Positions 45,697 through 53,298 of a stretch of 64,000 bases of DNA are shown piece after piece (the stretch's first letter is position 1; every line of letters begins with the position of its first letter). The stretch comes from Chloroflexota bacterium. GTDB taxonomy: Bacteria; Chloroflexota; Limnocylindria; Limnocylindrales; CSP1-4. The stretch lies in the NCBI GenBank assembly GCA_021786265.1, contig JAJYNP010000016.1, forward strand, positions 1-64,000, in the 5' to 3' direction. Made by a program: the position numbers and the translations under genes. The notes beneath the pieces were generated by a model. It ran no database searches, was not told where the DNA came from, and saw only the letters and a list, made by a program, of their open reading frames with translations.

Positions 45697-46623
45697 GTGG
45701 GCCAGTCCGCCCCGCGTCCGCGCCGCCGGCCCGGTCTTCCCTCGCCTCGCAGCCGAGGCGAGGGAGCAGACGGCACCGATGAGGCTGCCGGCGCGCGGGG
45801 GCCACGCGCCGCTGGCCGGCCCGGAACCGGCCGCCTCCGGATCGCCGAGGCCGCGCGCCTCGTGGGCACCAGCGCGTCGCGCCTCCGGCAGTGGGAACGC
45901 GAGGGGCTCCTGCGGCCCTCGCGGGGACAGGGCGGCCAGCGGCTCTACGAGCCGGGCGACGTGGACCAGGCCCGCGAGGTGGCGCGGCTCCGTGCGGAGC
46001 AGCTCAACGCCCCCGCGATCCGGCGGCTCCTCGGGATGGCGCCGGGCATTCCGGCCGCGGAGCGCCCGTGGGCGCCGCCGGCCGACGGCGCGGGCGCGCG
46101 CCTCCGCGAGTTGCGCCTTCGGCGCGGCATGACCCTGGGCGACACCGCCACCCGCACCGGTCTCTCGTCGAGCTTCATCTCGTCCTTCGAGCGGGGGCTG
46201 TCCGGCGCGTCACTCGCGGTGTTGCACCGGCTCGCCACCGCCTGCGGGACGACCGTCTCGGCACTCACGCGAGGGACACCGGCGAGTGCCGGCCGGGTGG
46301 TGCGGGCGAACGAGCGCCGCGTGGTCGAGCTGGGCGGCCCGGCCATCCGCATGGAGGACCTCTCGAACGCCCCTACGGCGCTCGAGGCGCAGCTCTTCGT
46401 GCTCGCGGCCGGCGCCGGGAGCGACGGGTGGTACGCCCATCCCGGGGAGGAGCTCATGCTGGTGCTCTGCGGGCGCGTGGGCGTCTGGCTCGGGGAGCAG
46501 GAGTACTACGAGCTGGCCGAGGGCGACGCGCTCACGTTCCCCTCGACGCTGTCGCACCGCTTCCGTGCGCTCGCCGCGACCGAGACGCGGCTGGTCTGGG
46601 TCAACACGCCGCCGACGTTCTGA
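45697..46623 (+). CDS. MerR-XRE-cupin fusion regulator of the polyamine operon
   Basis: A 308-aa protein with three modules. A MerR-type winged helix-turn-helix (about 47-113; LRIAEAARLVGTSASRLRQWEREG, GQRLYEPGDVDQ) is followed by an XRE/Cro helix-turn-helix (about 133-192; LRELRLRRGMTLGDTA, FISSFERGLSG) and a C-terminal cupin (about 230-305; WYAHPGEELMLVLCGRV, FPSTLSHRF). XRE-cupin regulators such as PuuR control putrescine/GABA genes, so a polyamine-linked ligand is plausible. GTG 45697 is the only in-frame start before the first domain; a strong hairpin (45738-45765) falls in the N-terminal leader. Confidence 0.85.
   Translation: MGQSAPRPRRRPGLPSPRSRGEGADGTDEAAGARGPRAAGRPGTGRLRIAEAARLVGTSASRLRQWEREGLLRPSRGQGGQRLYEPGDVDQAREVARLRAEQLNAPAIRRLLGMAPGIPAAERPWAPPADGAGARLRELRLRRGMTLGDTATRTGLSSSFISSFERGLSGASLAVLHRLATACGTTVSALTRGTPASAGRVVRANERRVVELGGPAIRMEDLSNAPTALEAQLFVLAAGAGSDGWYAHPGEELMLVLCGRVGVWLGEQEYYELAEGDALTFPSTLSHRFRALAATETRLVWVNTPPTF
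45738..45765 (+). repeat. Perfect 12-bp hairpin inside the regulator's 5' coding region
   Basis: TCCCTCGCCTCG, loop CAGC, CGAGGCGAGGGA lies 51 nt after potC. It could attenuate transcription between transport and regulator genes, or be a mobile REP-type palindrome that became coding (it reads LPSPRSRGEGA). Confidence 0.55.
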
Positions 46624-46633
46624 GGAGGGAGCC

Positions 46634-47947
46634 GTGATCGAGTCCACCACCGCCGCCACCGCCCTGCCCGACCGGTCGGTCGTTCCCGCCGTCTGGTCGC
46701 GGTACACCGATCTCGTGATCGACCGGGGCGAGGGATCCTGGCTGATCACGGTCGACGGCGAGCGGTACCTCGACTACAGCTCGGGGATCGGCGTCACCAG
46801 CACCGGCCACGCTCACCCCAGGGTCGTGGCCGCGATCCAGGCGCAGGCGGCGAAGCTGCTGCACGGCCAGCAGAACATCGTGTACCACGAGCCCGGGCTC
46901 CGGCTCCACGAGCGGCTGCGCCACGTGCTGCCCGGCGACGACTGGCAGGCGTTCCTGACGAACTCCGGGGCCGAGGCGACTGAGGCCGCCGTCAAGCTCG
47001 CCCGGGCCGCCACGGGCCGCCCCGCCATCATCGCCTTCCGCGGCGGCTTCCACGGCCGCACGGCGCAGGCCATGGCCCTCACCACCTCGCGCGTGTCGAT
47101 CCGCGGCGACTTCGAGCCCCTCCCGGGCTCCGTGTACCACGCGCCCTATCCGTACTGCTACCGTGCCGCCGGGGGCCCGCACGACCCGGGCGCCTGCACC
47201 TGCGACTGGGAAGCGCAGCTCGAGCTGCTGTTCGCCCAGGTCGTGGCGCCGGGCAGGGTGGCCGCGTTCGTCGTCGAGCCGGTCCTCGGCGAGGGCGGCT
47301 ACGTGGTGCCGCCGCCCACCTTCCTGCCGCGACTGCGTGAGATCGCCTCCCGGCACGGCATCCTGCTCGTGGCCGACGAGGTGCAGACCGGGTTCGGGCG
47401 CACCGGCGAGCTGTTCGCCGTGGCCCACACCGGTGTCGCGCCGGACATCATGATGGTGGCCAAGGGGATCGCGTCCGGGCTCCCGCTCGGCGGAATCGTG
47501 GCCCGGCGTGAGCTGCTGGCACGCTGGTCGCCCGGGGCGCACGGCGGCACGTACGGCGGCAACGCGGTCGCCTGCGCAGCCGCCAATGCGACCCTCGACG
47601 TGATCCAGGATCAGGGGCTCGTGCCGAACGCGCGGGATCGTGGCACACAGCTCCTCGCGGGGTTCGCCGCGGTCCGCGGGCGGTTCCGCCGCCTCGGCGA
47701 CCTGCGCGGGCTGGGGCTGATGGTCGGGCTCGAGTTCGTGCACCCGGATGGAGGCGACGGGCGTGCACCCGACCCCGAGCTCGCGAAGCGGGTGATCGCG
47801 GCCGCGCTGGAGCGCCACCTGATCGTCCTGTCGGCCGGGACCTGGGGCCAGGTCGTGCGACTGATCCCGCCACTCGTCACCACCCCCCGCGAGATCGACC
47901 ACGCGGTGGCGGTACTCACGGAATCGATGGGGGTCGCCGGGGCGTGA
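46634..47947 (+). CDS. gabT: 4-aminobutyrate aminotransferase-type PLP enzyme
   Basis: A 437-aa class III aminotransferase. It has TNSGAEATEAAVKLAR (PLP phosphate loop), FRGGFHGRT, the Asp of LLVADEVQTGFGRTG, and the PLP lysine in MMVAKGIASGLPLGG. GABA or putrescine-type omega-amines are the expected substrates. Start GTG 46634 follows GAGGAGGGA. It is 10 bp after the regulator and in the same operon as the polyamine transporter, so uptake and transamination are linked. A close omega-aminotransferase specificity (putrescine, beta-alanine) is possible. A Cys-bearing insertion (PYPYCYRAAGG...CTCDW, about 172-200) is noticeable. Confidence 0.9.
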   Translation: MIESTTAATALPDRSVVPAVWSRYTDLVIDRGEGSWLITVDGERYLDYSSGIGVTSTGHAHPRVVAAIQAQAAKLLHGQQNIVYHEPGLRLHERLRHVLPGDDWQAFLTNSGAEATEAAVKLARAATGRPAIIAFRGGFHGRTAQAMALTTSRVSIRGDFEPLPGSVYHAPYPYCYRAAGGPHDPGACTCDWEAQLELLFAQVVAPGRVAAFVVEPVLGEGGYVVPPPTFLPRLREIASRHGILLVADEVQTGFGRTGELFAVAHTGVAPDIMMVAKGIASGLPLGGIVARRELLARWSPGAHGGTYGGNAVACAAANATLDVIQDQGLVPNARDRGTQLLAGFAAVRGRFRRLGDLRGLGLMVGLEFVHPDGGDGRAPDPELAKRVIAAALERHLIVLSAGTWGQVVRLIPPLVTTPREIDHAVAVLTESMGVAGA

Positions 47948-47966
47948 CCCGGGCGGGCCGGCGCTG

Positions 47967-47996
47967 GGAGGGCGGCCGCCGGGCGGGCCGCCCTCC
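47967..47996. terminator. Bidirectional terminator between gabT and the aldolase-like gene
   Basis: GGAGGGCGGCC, an 8-nt loop, and GGCCGCCCTCC form a perfect 11-bp stem, 19 nt after gabT and 8 nt before the convergent gene's stop. Confidence 0.65.
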
Positions 47997-48004
47997 GGGG
48001 CGGG

Positions 48005-49417
48005 TCAGGCGGTGACGGCCCGCCGGAGCGCTTCCGGCAGCGGGCGGTGCCGCTCGGGGGCGGCGATGTACCGGGCCAGCAGCTCGCGGGTGCCGTTCAC
48101 CCGCAGTTCGTGGAACAGCAGCTCGAGCTTCTGCGCCTGCGTGGCGAGGATCTCGTCCCTGGTCTCGAGCTCCCACAGGCGCCGCTTGAGCGGGCCGAGC
48201 GCCTTCTTGCGCGTCTTGTAGACGAACTGCTGCTCGGTCTCGCCCTCTCGCCGCTCGTCTGCGGCGTTGGCGTGGACCCACACCTCCACCTCGTCGAGGA
48301 GCGCCTGCGGCGTCGCGGGATGGTCGTAGAGGGTGTTCTGGAACCCCGTGGCGAGATGGATCTCGGCGGCTTCGACCTCGGGGAACCGGTGGAACAGCTC
48401 GTCGGGAAGCGTGGACGCGCCGTGCTGGACGGCGCCCGCCAGTCCATACGCCCGACACACCGCGGAGAGCCGCCTGATCGTGTCGAAGTCGACCTTGACC
48501 TGGGCCACGCCGCCGCCCGGGAGCGGCACGCCGCCGTGGCTGGTACCGGTCTGGATGCTGACCTTGGAGAGGCCGACCGCGTCCCGTCCGGCCCTCCGGT
48601 CGAGCTCGCGGCGAAAGCCGTCCAGGAACGCGCGCAGCTCGGGCTCCGTGGAGTTCTGCTTGCCGACCTCGCCGATCTCCCCACCGATGCTGATCGTCAG
48701 ACCGGCCGGCTCGACCTCACGGATCAGCGCGGCGAGTTCCGCGGCCCGCTCGTAGTTGCTGCGCTGCTGCTCGTCGACGGTCGGCTTCGACAGGTCCACC
48801 AGCGTCGAGCTGTCGATGTCGATGTTCCCGTAGCCCACGGCGATCGCCGTCCGGTTCGCCGTGCGGAGCGACTCCGTCACGGCCTCCGGGTCGGCCGCGT
48901 ACTTCTTCGCGTTGAACTGGTAGTGATCGCCCTGGACGAAGACGGGACCGCTCCAGCCCGCCGCGATCGCGCCGGCGAGGCAGCTGGCGATGTACTCGCC
49001 GGGACGCTGGTACGTGTACTCCTGCTCGCTCCGAGCAAGCTCGAGGATCAGCGGCCCCACGTCGTGACGGAGGGCCGTCTCGTACACCGTCCGCGCCATG
49101 TCGAACACCTGGGTCCGCAGGTTCATCGCCGGGACGGTGAAGCCGCCGATCTCGCCGCGGCCGCGGGCCATGTACAGATCGTGGATGCTCGCCGAACGGA
49201 TCCCCAGTGCCTGCGCGGCCTCCCAGACGATCCACTGCGCGGCCTCCACGGTGGCCGGATCCTGGCTGAACGTAGCGCTCCAGGCGAGGTCACGGATGCC
49301 GCGGCCCCGGAGGGCCGCCTCGTCCTCGACGGCGAGCCGCTCGCCCTCGATCCGGGCGATGCCGCGGAGCAGGTCCAGCAGCTCCGCGAGAGAGCCTGCG
49401 ACGGTGGGCTGGGTCAT
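48005..49417 (-). CDS. Class II fructose-bisphosphate aldolase-like protein
   Basis: A 470-aa protein of the zinc-dependent class II aldolase/tagatose-bisphosphate aldolase superfamily. Metal and substrate positions are suggested by FVQGDHYQFN (Asp-His), GGEIGEVG and KVSIQTGTSHGG. The C-terminal 100 residues and about 85 N-terminal residues (WSATFSQDPATVEAAQWIVWEAAQALG) are additions to the usual 280-350-aa fold, so the substrate may not be fructose-1,6-bisphosphate. It stands alone, convergent with gabT, with a tandem repeat behind its start. Family is moderately sure, activity is not. Confidence 0.75.
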   Translation of the reverse strand: MTQPTVAGSLAELLDLLRGIARIEGERLAVEDEAALRGRGIRDLAWSATFSQDPATVEAAQWIVWEAAQALGIRSASIHDLYMARGRGEIGGFTVPAMNLRTQVFDMARTVYETALRHDVGPLILELARSEQEYTYQRPGEYIASCLAGAIAAGWSGPVFVQGDHYQFNAKKYAADPEAVTESLRTANRTAIAVGYGNIDIDSSTLVDLSKPTVDEQQRSNYERAAELAALIREVEPAGLTISIGGEIGEVGKQNSTEPELRAFLDGFRRELDRRAGRDAVGLSKVSIQTGTSHGGVPLPGGGVAQVKVDFDTIRRLSAVCRAYGLAGAVQHGASTLPDELFHRFPEVEAAEIHLATGFQNTLYDHPATPQALLDEVEVWVHANAADERREGETEQQFVYKTRKKALGPLKRRLWELETRDEILATQAQKLELLFHELRVNGTRELLARYIAAPERHRPLPEALRRAVTA

Positions 49418-49492
49418 GGCGTTGCCTCCGGTCGGGGGACGCGGTGGAGTGGGCGATGCTGTACGCGGAATCCTACCGCGACGAGCGGGCGA

Positions 49493-49540
49493 CCTCGGCC
49501 GGGGGATCTCGGCCGGGGGATCTCGGCCGGGGGATCTCGG
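49493..49540. repeat. 14-bp tandem repeat, 3.4 copies
   Basis: CTCGGCCGGGGGAT at 49493-49506, 49507-49520 and 49521-49534, then CTCGGC. It lies in the 130-bp gap between the VWA gene end and the aldolase-like gene start, both on the minus strand. It may affect initiation of the aldolase-like gene's transcript or terminate the VWA gene. Confidence 0.9.
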
Positions 49541-49547
49541 CCCGCCG

Positions 49548-51683
49548 TCAGGTCACGTACCGTGTCCGACGGTCCAGGTAGTCGACCAGCACGAACTCCT
49601 CGAGCCGCTCGGGGCTCGCGTAGAAGGCCCGTCCGCGGTTCATGCGCGTGACGCGATCCACGAACTCGCCGAGTGCCCGTGAGCGCTCCAGCATGAAGGT
49701 GTTGATCGTGATCCCGTCCCGCGTGCAGCGCGCCACCTCGCGGAGCGTCTCCTCGATCGTCCGACGCGTCGGCGGGTAGTTGAACTCGACCCGGCCGTCC
49801 TCGATGTGCGCGGTGGGTTCGCCATCGGTGATCACCACGATCGAGCGATTGGCCGGCGAGCCGCGGGCCAGCAGCCCACGCGCCAGCAGCAACGCGTGCT
49901 GGAGGTTCGTGCCGTACTCGTGCCCGTGCCACGAGAGGCTGGTGAGGGCGCCCGGGGGGATCTCGCGGGCCACGGAGGCGAAACCGACCACGTGGAGGGT
50001 GTCGTGCGGGTACCGCGTCCGGATCAGCGCGTCCAGCGCGATCGCCACCTTCCTGGCGGCCACGAAGCACCCGCGGAGCAGCATCGAGCGACTCATGTCG
50101 AGGAGCAGCACGGTGGAGGCCGAGGTCGTCTCCTCGGCGTCGTGCACCCGGAAGTCGTCGGGCTCGAGCCGCACCGGAAGCCGGCGACCCAGCTCGGGCG
50201 GCGCCCCACTCGCGTCCCCGGCCGGAACGGAGAACTCCCTGGCCACCGCCCCGTCGAGGGTCCCGCGCAGATCCAGGTCGAAGGCGCGGCCGAACTCGTA
50301 TGGGGACGAGGTCCCCGTCCGCTCGCCGGTCCAGCCGACCCGGGCGAGCCGGTGCCCGCCGAACGCGTCGCGTCCCAGCCGGCCGAACACCTTGTCCAGC
50401 ACACGCTGGCCGATGCGGCGCTGGCCGCGGGCCGTCAGCTCCAGCCGGTCCCCGTCGCGGGTCGCGTAGCCCGCCTCTTCCAGCGCCCGCGCCGCCTGCT
50501 GCAGTGCCGCGAGATCCTCCGCCGATTCGTCGTCGAGCACCCGGCGCACCTCCTCGGGGTCGACCCGAGCCAGCGCGGACGGCTCGCCGGCACCGGCGAG
50601 CACATCGCCGAGGCGGTCCATCTGCTGCAGCGTTGCGATCTCATCGAGCGCCTGCTCGACGCCGATGTCGTCGCCGCCGCGAAACGGGAACGGCACGCCC
50701 AGTCCCTCCGGGAGCACCCGGTCCAGCAGCGAGGCGAGGCGGGCCAGGTCGTAGCGGAGCCGGTCGTCGCGGAGCAGGGCATCCATCAACGAGCCCAGCT
50801 CGTCGCGCTGCCCCGGGCTCAGCGACCGCAGGAGCGACTGCATCGCCGCCATCCGCTCTGCCAGCTGCTCGATGACGTCGTCGAGGTTCCGGGCCCCGGG
50901 GAACGAGTCGCCGAATCGCTCGAGGAACCGGCTCGCGTCCGGGCTGCCGCCCGCGAGGCGATCCTGCAGCAGCTGCTCGAGGTCGCGCACCATCTCGCGG
51001 GTCGCCCGCAGCTCCTGTGGCGTGGTCGCCTTCAGGCGGTCCGCGAGTCCGCGGAAGGTCGAGTCGAGCATGCGTCCCCGCAGCCGCTCCAGCAGCTGCT
51101 GGAATGCGTCGCGGGCCGCCGGATCGAGGAACTCGTAGTCCTGCAGTGCCCGGATCCGGCCGCCCACGTCCTCCGGCAGCGCGTCGAGCGCCGCCCGGTG
51201 CCGGCGTGCCAGGTTCCCCAGCATCCGTCGCATCGAGTCGACGGCAGCCCGGCGCGTGCCGGCCTCGTCGCCCTGGGAGTCGGCGGCGCCCCCGGGTACC
51301 TCGCCGGCCTCCGCCAGGCGCCGCTCGATGCCCTGCCGTTCCGTGTCGGTGATCTCCTGCAGCTGGCGGCGCAGGTCGCCCAGCACGTCGTCGAGCCCGT
51401 GCCGGTCCAGCAGGTCCCGCCGCCTGCCGGCCAGGCGCCGGAGCAGCTCCCGGAGTCCCGTCAGGCCGGCGCGGTCACGGCCTCCCGGGAGCCCGTCCTC
51501 GAGCACCCGGCGCAGCGCGTCGTCCAGGTCTCCCTCGGCCAGGACGTCCTCGGAGAGCGCGTCGAGCAGCTCGTCTGCCCCCATGCCGCCCAGCCGCTGG
51601 CTGCCGTCCCAGCGCGTGTACCGCGCCCGGCCACGACCCGTGGAGTCGCCCGGGGCGGGCTTCCACTCGTCGCCGGCCGTCAC
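49548..51683 (-). CDS. VWA-domain protein, partner of the MoxR-like ATPase
   Basis: A 711-aa protein. The first 420 residues are helical and charged, with many D/R-rich repeats (LLDALSEDVLAEGDLDDAL and similar). The C-terminal part is a von Willebrand-A domain with MIDAS motif LLLDMSRSM and later VVITDGEPTA. Start GTG 51683 overlaps the stop of a 20-codon mini-ORF (51680-51742), so translation may be relayed from the ATPase gene. AAA plus VWA pairs resemble magnesium chelatase I/D subunits and MoxR systems, acting on unknown clients. Confidence 0.83.
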   Translation of the reverse strand: MTAGDEWKPAPGDSTGRGRARYTRWDGSQRLGGMGADELLDALSEDVLAEGDLDDALRRVLEDGLPGGRDRAGLTGLRELLRRLAGRRRDLLDRHGLDDVLGDLRRQLQEITDTERQGIERRLAEAGEVPGGAADSQGDEAGTRRAAVDSMRRMLGNLARRHRAALDALPEDVGGRIRALQDYEFLDPAARDAFQQLLERLRGRMLDSTFRGLADRLKATTPQELRATREMVRDLEQLLQDRLAGGSPDASRFLERFGDSFPGARNLDDVIEQLAERMAAMQSLLRSLSPGQRDELGSLMDALLRDDRLRYDLARLASLLDRVLPEGLGVPFPFRGGDDIGVEQALDEIATLQQMDRLGDVLAGAGEPSALARVDPEEVRRVLDDESAEDLAALQQAARALEEAGYATRDGDRLELTARGQRRIGQRVLDKVFGRLGRDAFGGHRLARVGWTGERTGTSSPYEFGRAFDLDLRGTLDGAVAREFSVPAGDASGAPPELGRRLPVRLEPDDFRVHDAEETTSASTVLLLDMSRSMLLRGCFVAARKVAIALDALIRTRYPHDTLHVVGFASVAREIPPGALTSLSWHGHEYGTNLQHALLLARGLLARGSPANRSIVVITDGEPTAHIEDGRVEFNYPPTRRTIEETLREVARCTRDGITINTFMLERSRALGEFVDRVTRMNRGRAFYASPERLEEFVLVDYLDRRTRYVT

Positions 51684-51742
51684 CGCCGCACCCTCTCCGG
51701 GACGCGGCCGGACCCGTCCGTCGCGGCGGCGGGTTCGGTCAT
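51680..51742 (-). CDS. 20-codon relay mini-ORF between the AAA and VWA genes
   Basis: ATG 51742 overlaps the AAA ATPase stop as ATGA. The 20-codon frame (MTEPAAATDGSGRVPERVRR) ends in TGA at 51680-51682, which overlaps the VWA GTG start as GTGA. It bridges a 55-nt gap so that ribosomes can pass from one gene to the next by termination-reinitiation. It may have no peptide function. Confidence 0.45.
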   Translation of the reverse strand: MTEPAAATDGSGRVPERVRR

Positions 51743-53298
51743 CGCCGGTACGTCCCGCCGCTGCCAACCGCGGCGTGCCGCTCCTTGTTGAGGCGCCGCT
51801 GCAGGTGCAGCCCCTCCAGGACGAACTCCACGGCGGAGGCGATCGACGCCGGCGATTCCGCGGCCCCGAGCCACGCCGCGGCTGCGCCGAGCCCTGGCAC
51901 CTCGTGGGCCCACCGCACGTAGGCCCGGGCCGGGACCAGCTCGCCGGTCTCCACCGTGAGCCCGGCGTCGAATGCGCTCACGATGTCGTCGAGCGCGTCG
52001 GCGGGTACGAGGCGCCCGAAGACCGCGAGCACCGAGCGGTTGACGAGCCGCTCCACGATGCGTTCCTCGGGCACGTTGTCGCCGATGGTCTCGAGCTCGA
52101 TCTTGCCGGTCGCCGACGGAAGCAGCGCCGCCAGGTCGCTGACCCGCGGTGCGGCGCCTGGCTCGCCCAGCCGGACGGCCCTCCGGTAGGCGTTGGCGAG
52201 CAGTGTCTCGAGGTTCGCGATGCTCACCCGCACGCTCACCCCCGAGCGCTGGCTGATCTCCGGGGCACGGCGCGCGAGATGCGAGAGCTCGGCCACCACC
52301 TCGAGCATGTAGGGCGGCTCCTCCAGGTGCGGTCCGCCCGGCACATCCTCGAAGCGCATCCGCTCCTGGCGCATGATCGAGATCTCGTGCTCCAGGGTGT
52401 GCGGGTAGTGCGTCCGGATCTGGGATCCCAGCCGGTCCTTCAGCGGCGTGATGATCCGCCCCCGGCTCGTATAGTCCTCCGGGTTGGCGCTGGCCACCAC
52501 GAAGAGGTCCAGCGGGAGGCGCAGCGTGTAGCCGCGGACCTGCACGTCGCGCTCCTCGAGGATGTTGAGCAGTCCGACCTGGATACGCTCGGCGAGGTCG
52601 GGGAGCTCGTTGATGGCGAAGATGCCCCGGTTCGTGCGCGGGATCAGCCCGAAGTGGATGGTGGTCTCGTCCGACAGGTAGCGGCCCTCGGCCACCTTGA
52701 TCGGATCGACCTCGCCGATGAGGTCGGCGATGGTGATGTCCGGGGTCGCGAGCTTCTCGCCGTAGCGACGATCGCGCGGGAGCCACTCGACGGGAGTGGC
52801 GTCCCCCTGCGTCGCGACGATCTCGCGCGCCGCCGCGCTCAGCGGGGCGAGCGGGTCGTCGTGGAGCTCGCCGCCGGCAACCAACGGGATCTCCGGGTCC
52901 AGCAACCCGACGAGCAGGCGGGCCATCCGCGTCTTGGCCTGGCCGCGCTCGCCGAGGAACACCAGGTCCTGGCCGGCAAGGATGGCGTTCTCGACCGCCG
53001 GCACCACGGTCTCCTCGTATCCCACGATGTCCGGGAACAGGCGGCCTCCGGACGAGAGCAGCGCGACCAGGTTGGCGCGCATCTCCTGCTTCACGGTACG
53101 CGACTGGTAACCCGCCGCTCGCAGCTCGCCCAGGGTCGCCGGTCGCGGACCGACGGCGGAGTGCCGCCTCCCGGTGCGAGGGCCGGTGGCGCCCTGAACG
53201 ACCGCCCGCGGGTCGACTGCCCGCGGGTCGACTGCGCGCCGGTCGGCTGCGCGAGGATCGCCTGCGCGAGGATCCTGCGCCCCCGGGGTGCGGCTCAC
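51739..53298 (-). CDS. MoxR/magnesium-chelatase-like AAA+ ATPase
   Basis: A 519-aa AAA+ ATPase. The N-terminus (about 1-45) is a repetitive DPRAV-type array of low complexity. The core shows Walker A GERGQAKT (in LVFLGERGQAKTRMA), Walker B region GIFAINELPDL, and LLNILEERDVQVRGY followed by VVASANPEDYT, as in ChlI/BchI and MoxR ATPases. The start is GTG 53298 (GTGA overlap with the upstream gene). The client is likely the VWA protein encoded next. The basis is domain and neighbour logic. Confidence 0.87.
   Translation of the reverse strand: MSRTPGAQDPRAGDPRAADRRAVDPRAVDPRAVVQGATGPRTGRRHSAVGPRPATLGELRAAGYQSRTVKQEMRANLVALLSSGGRLFPDIVGYEETVVPAVENAILAGQDLVFLGERGQAKTRMARLLVGLLDPEIPLVAGGELHDDPLAPLSAAAREIVATQGDATPVEWLPRDRRYGEKLATPDITIADLIGEVDPIKVAEGRYLSDETTIHFGLIPRTNRGIFAINELPDLAERIQVGLLNILEERDVQVRGYTLRLPLDLFVVASANPEDYTSRGRIITPLKDRLGSQIRTHYPHTLEHEISIMRQERMRFEDVPGGPHLEEPPYMLEVVAELSHLARRAPEISQRSGVSVRVSIANLETLLANAYRRAVRLGEPGAAPRVSDLAALLPSATGKIELETIGDNVPEERIVERLVNRSVLAVFGRLVPADALDDIVSAFDAGLTVETGELVPARAYVRWAHEVPGLGAAAAWLGAAESPASIASAVEFVLEGLHLQRRLNKERHAAVGSGGTYRR
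53204..53278 (-). repeat. 15-bp coding tandem repeat, 5 copies
   Basis: Five 15-bp units (53204-53218 and so on, the first two identical) encode DPRAV-like pentapeptides at the N-terminus of the AAA ATPase. The copies diverge progressively, which suggests stepwise duplication. Confidence 0.8.
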
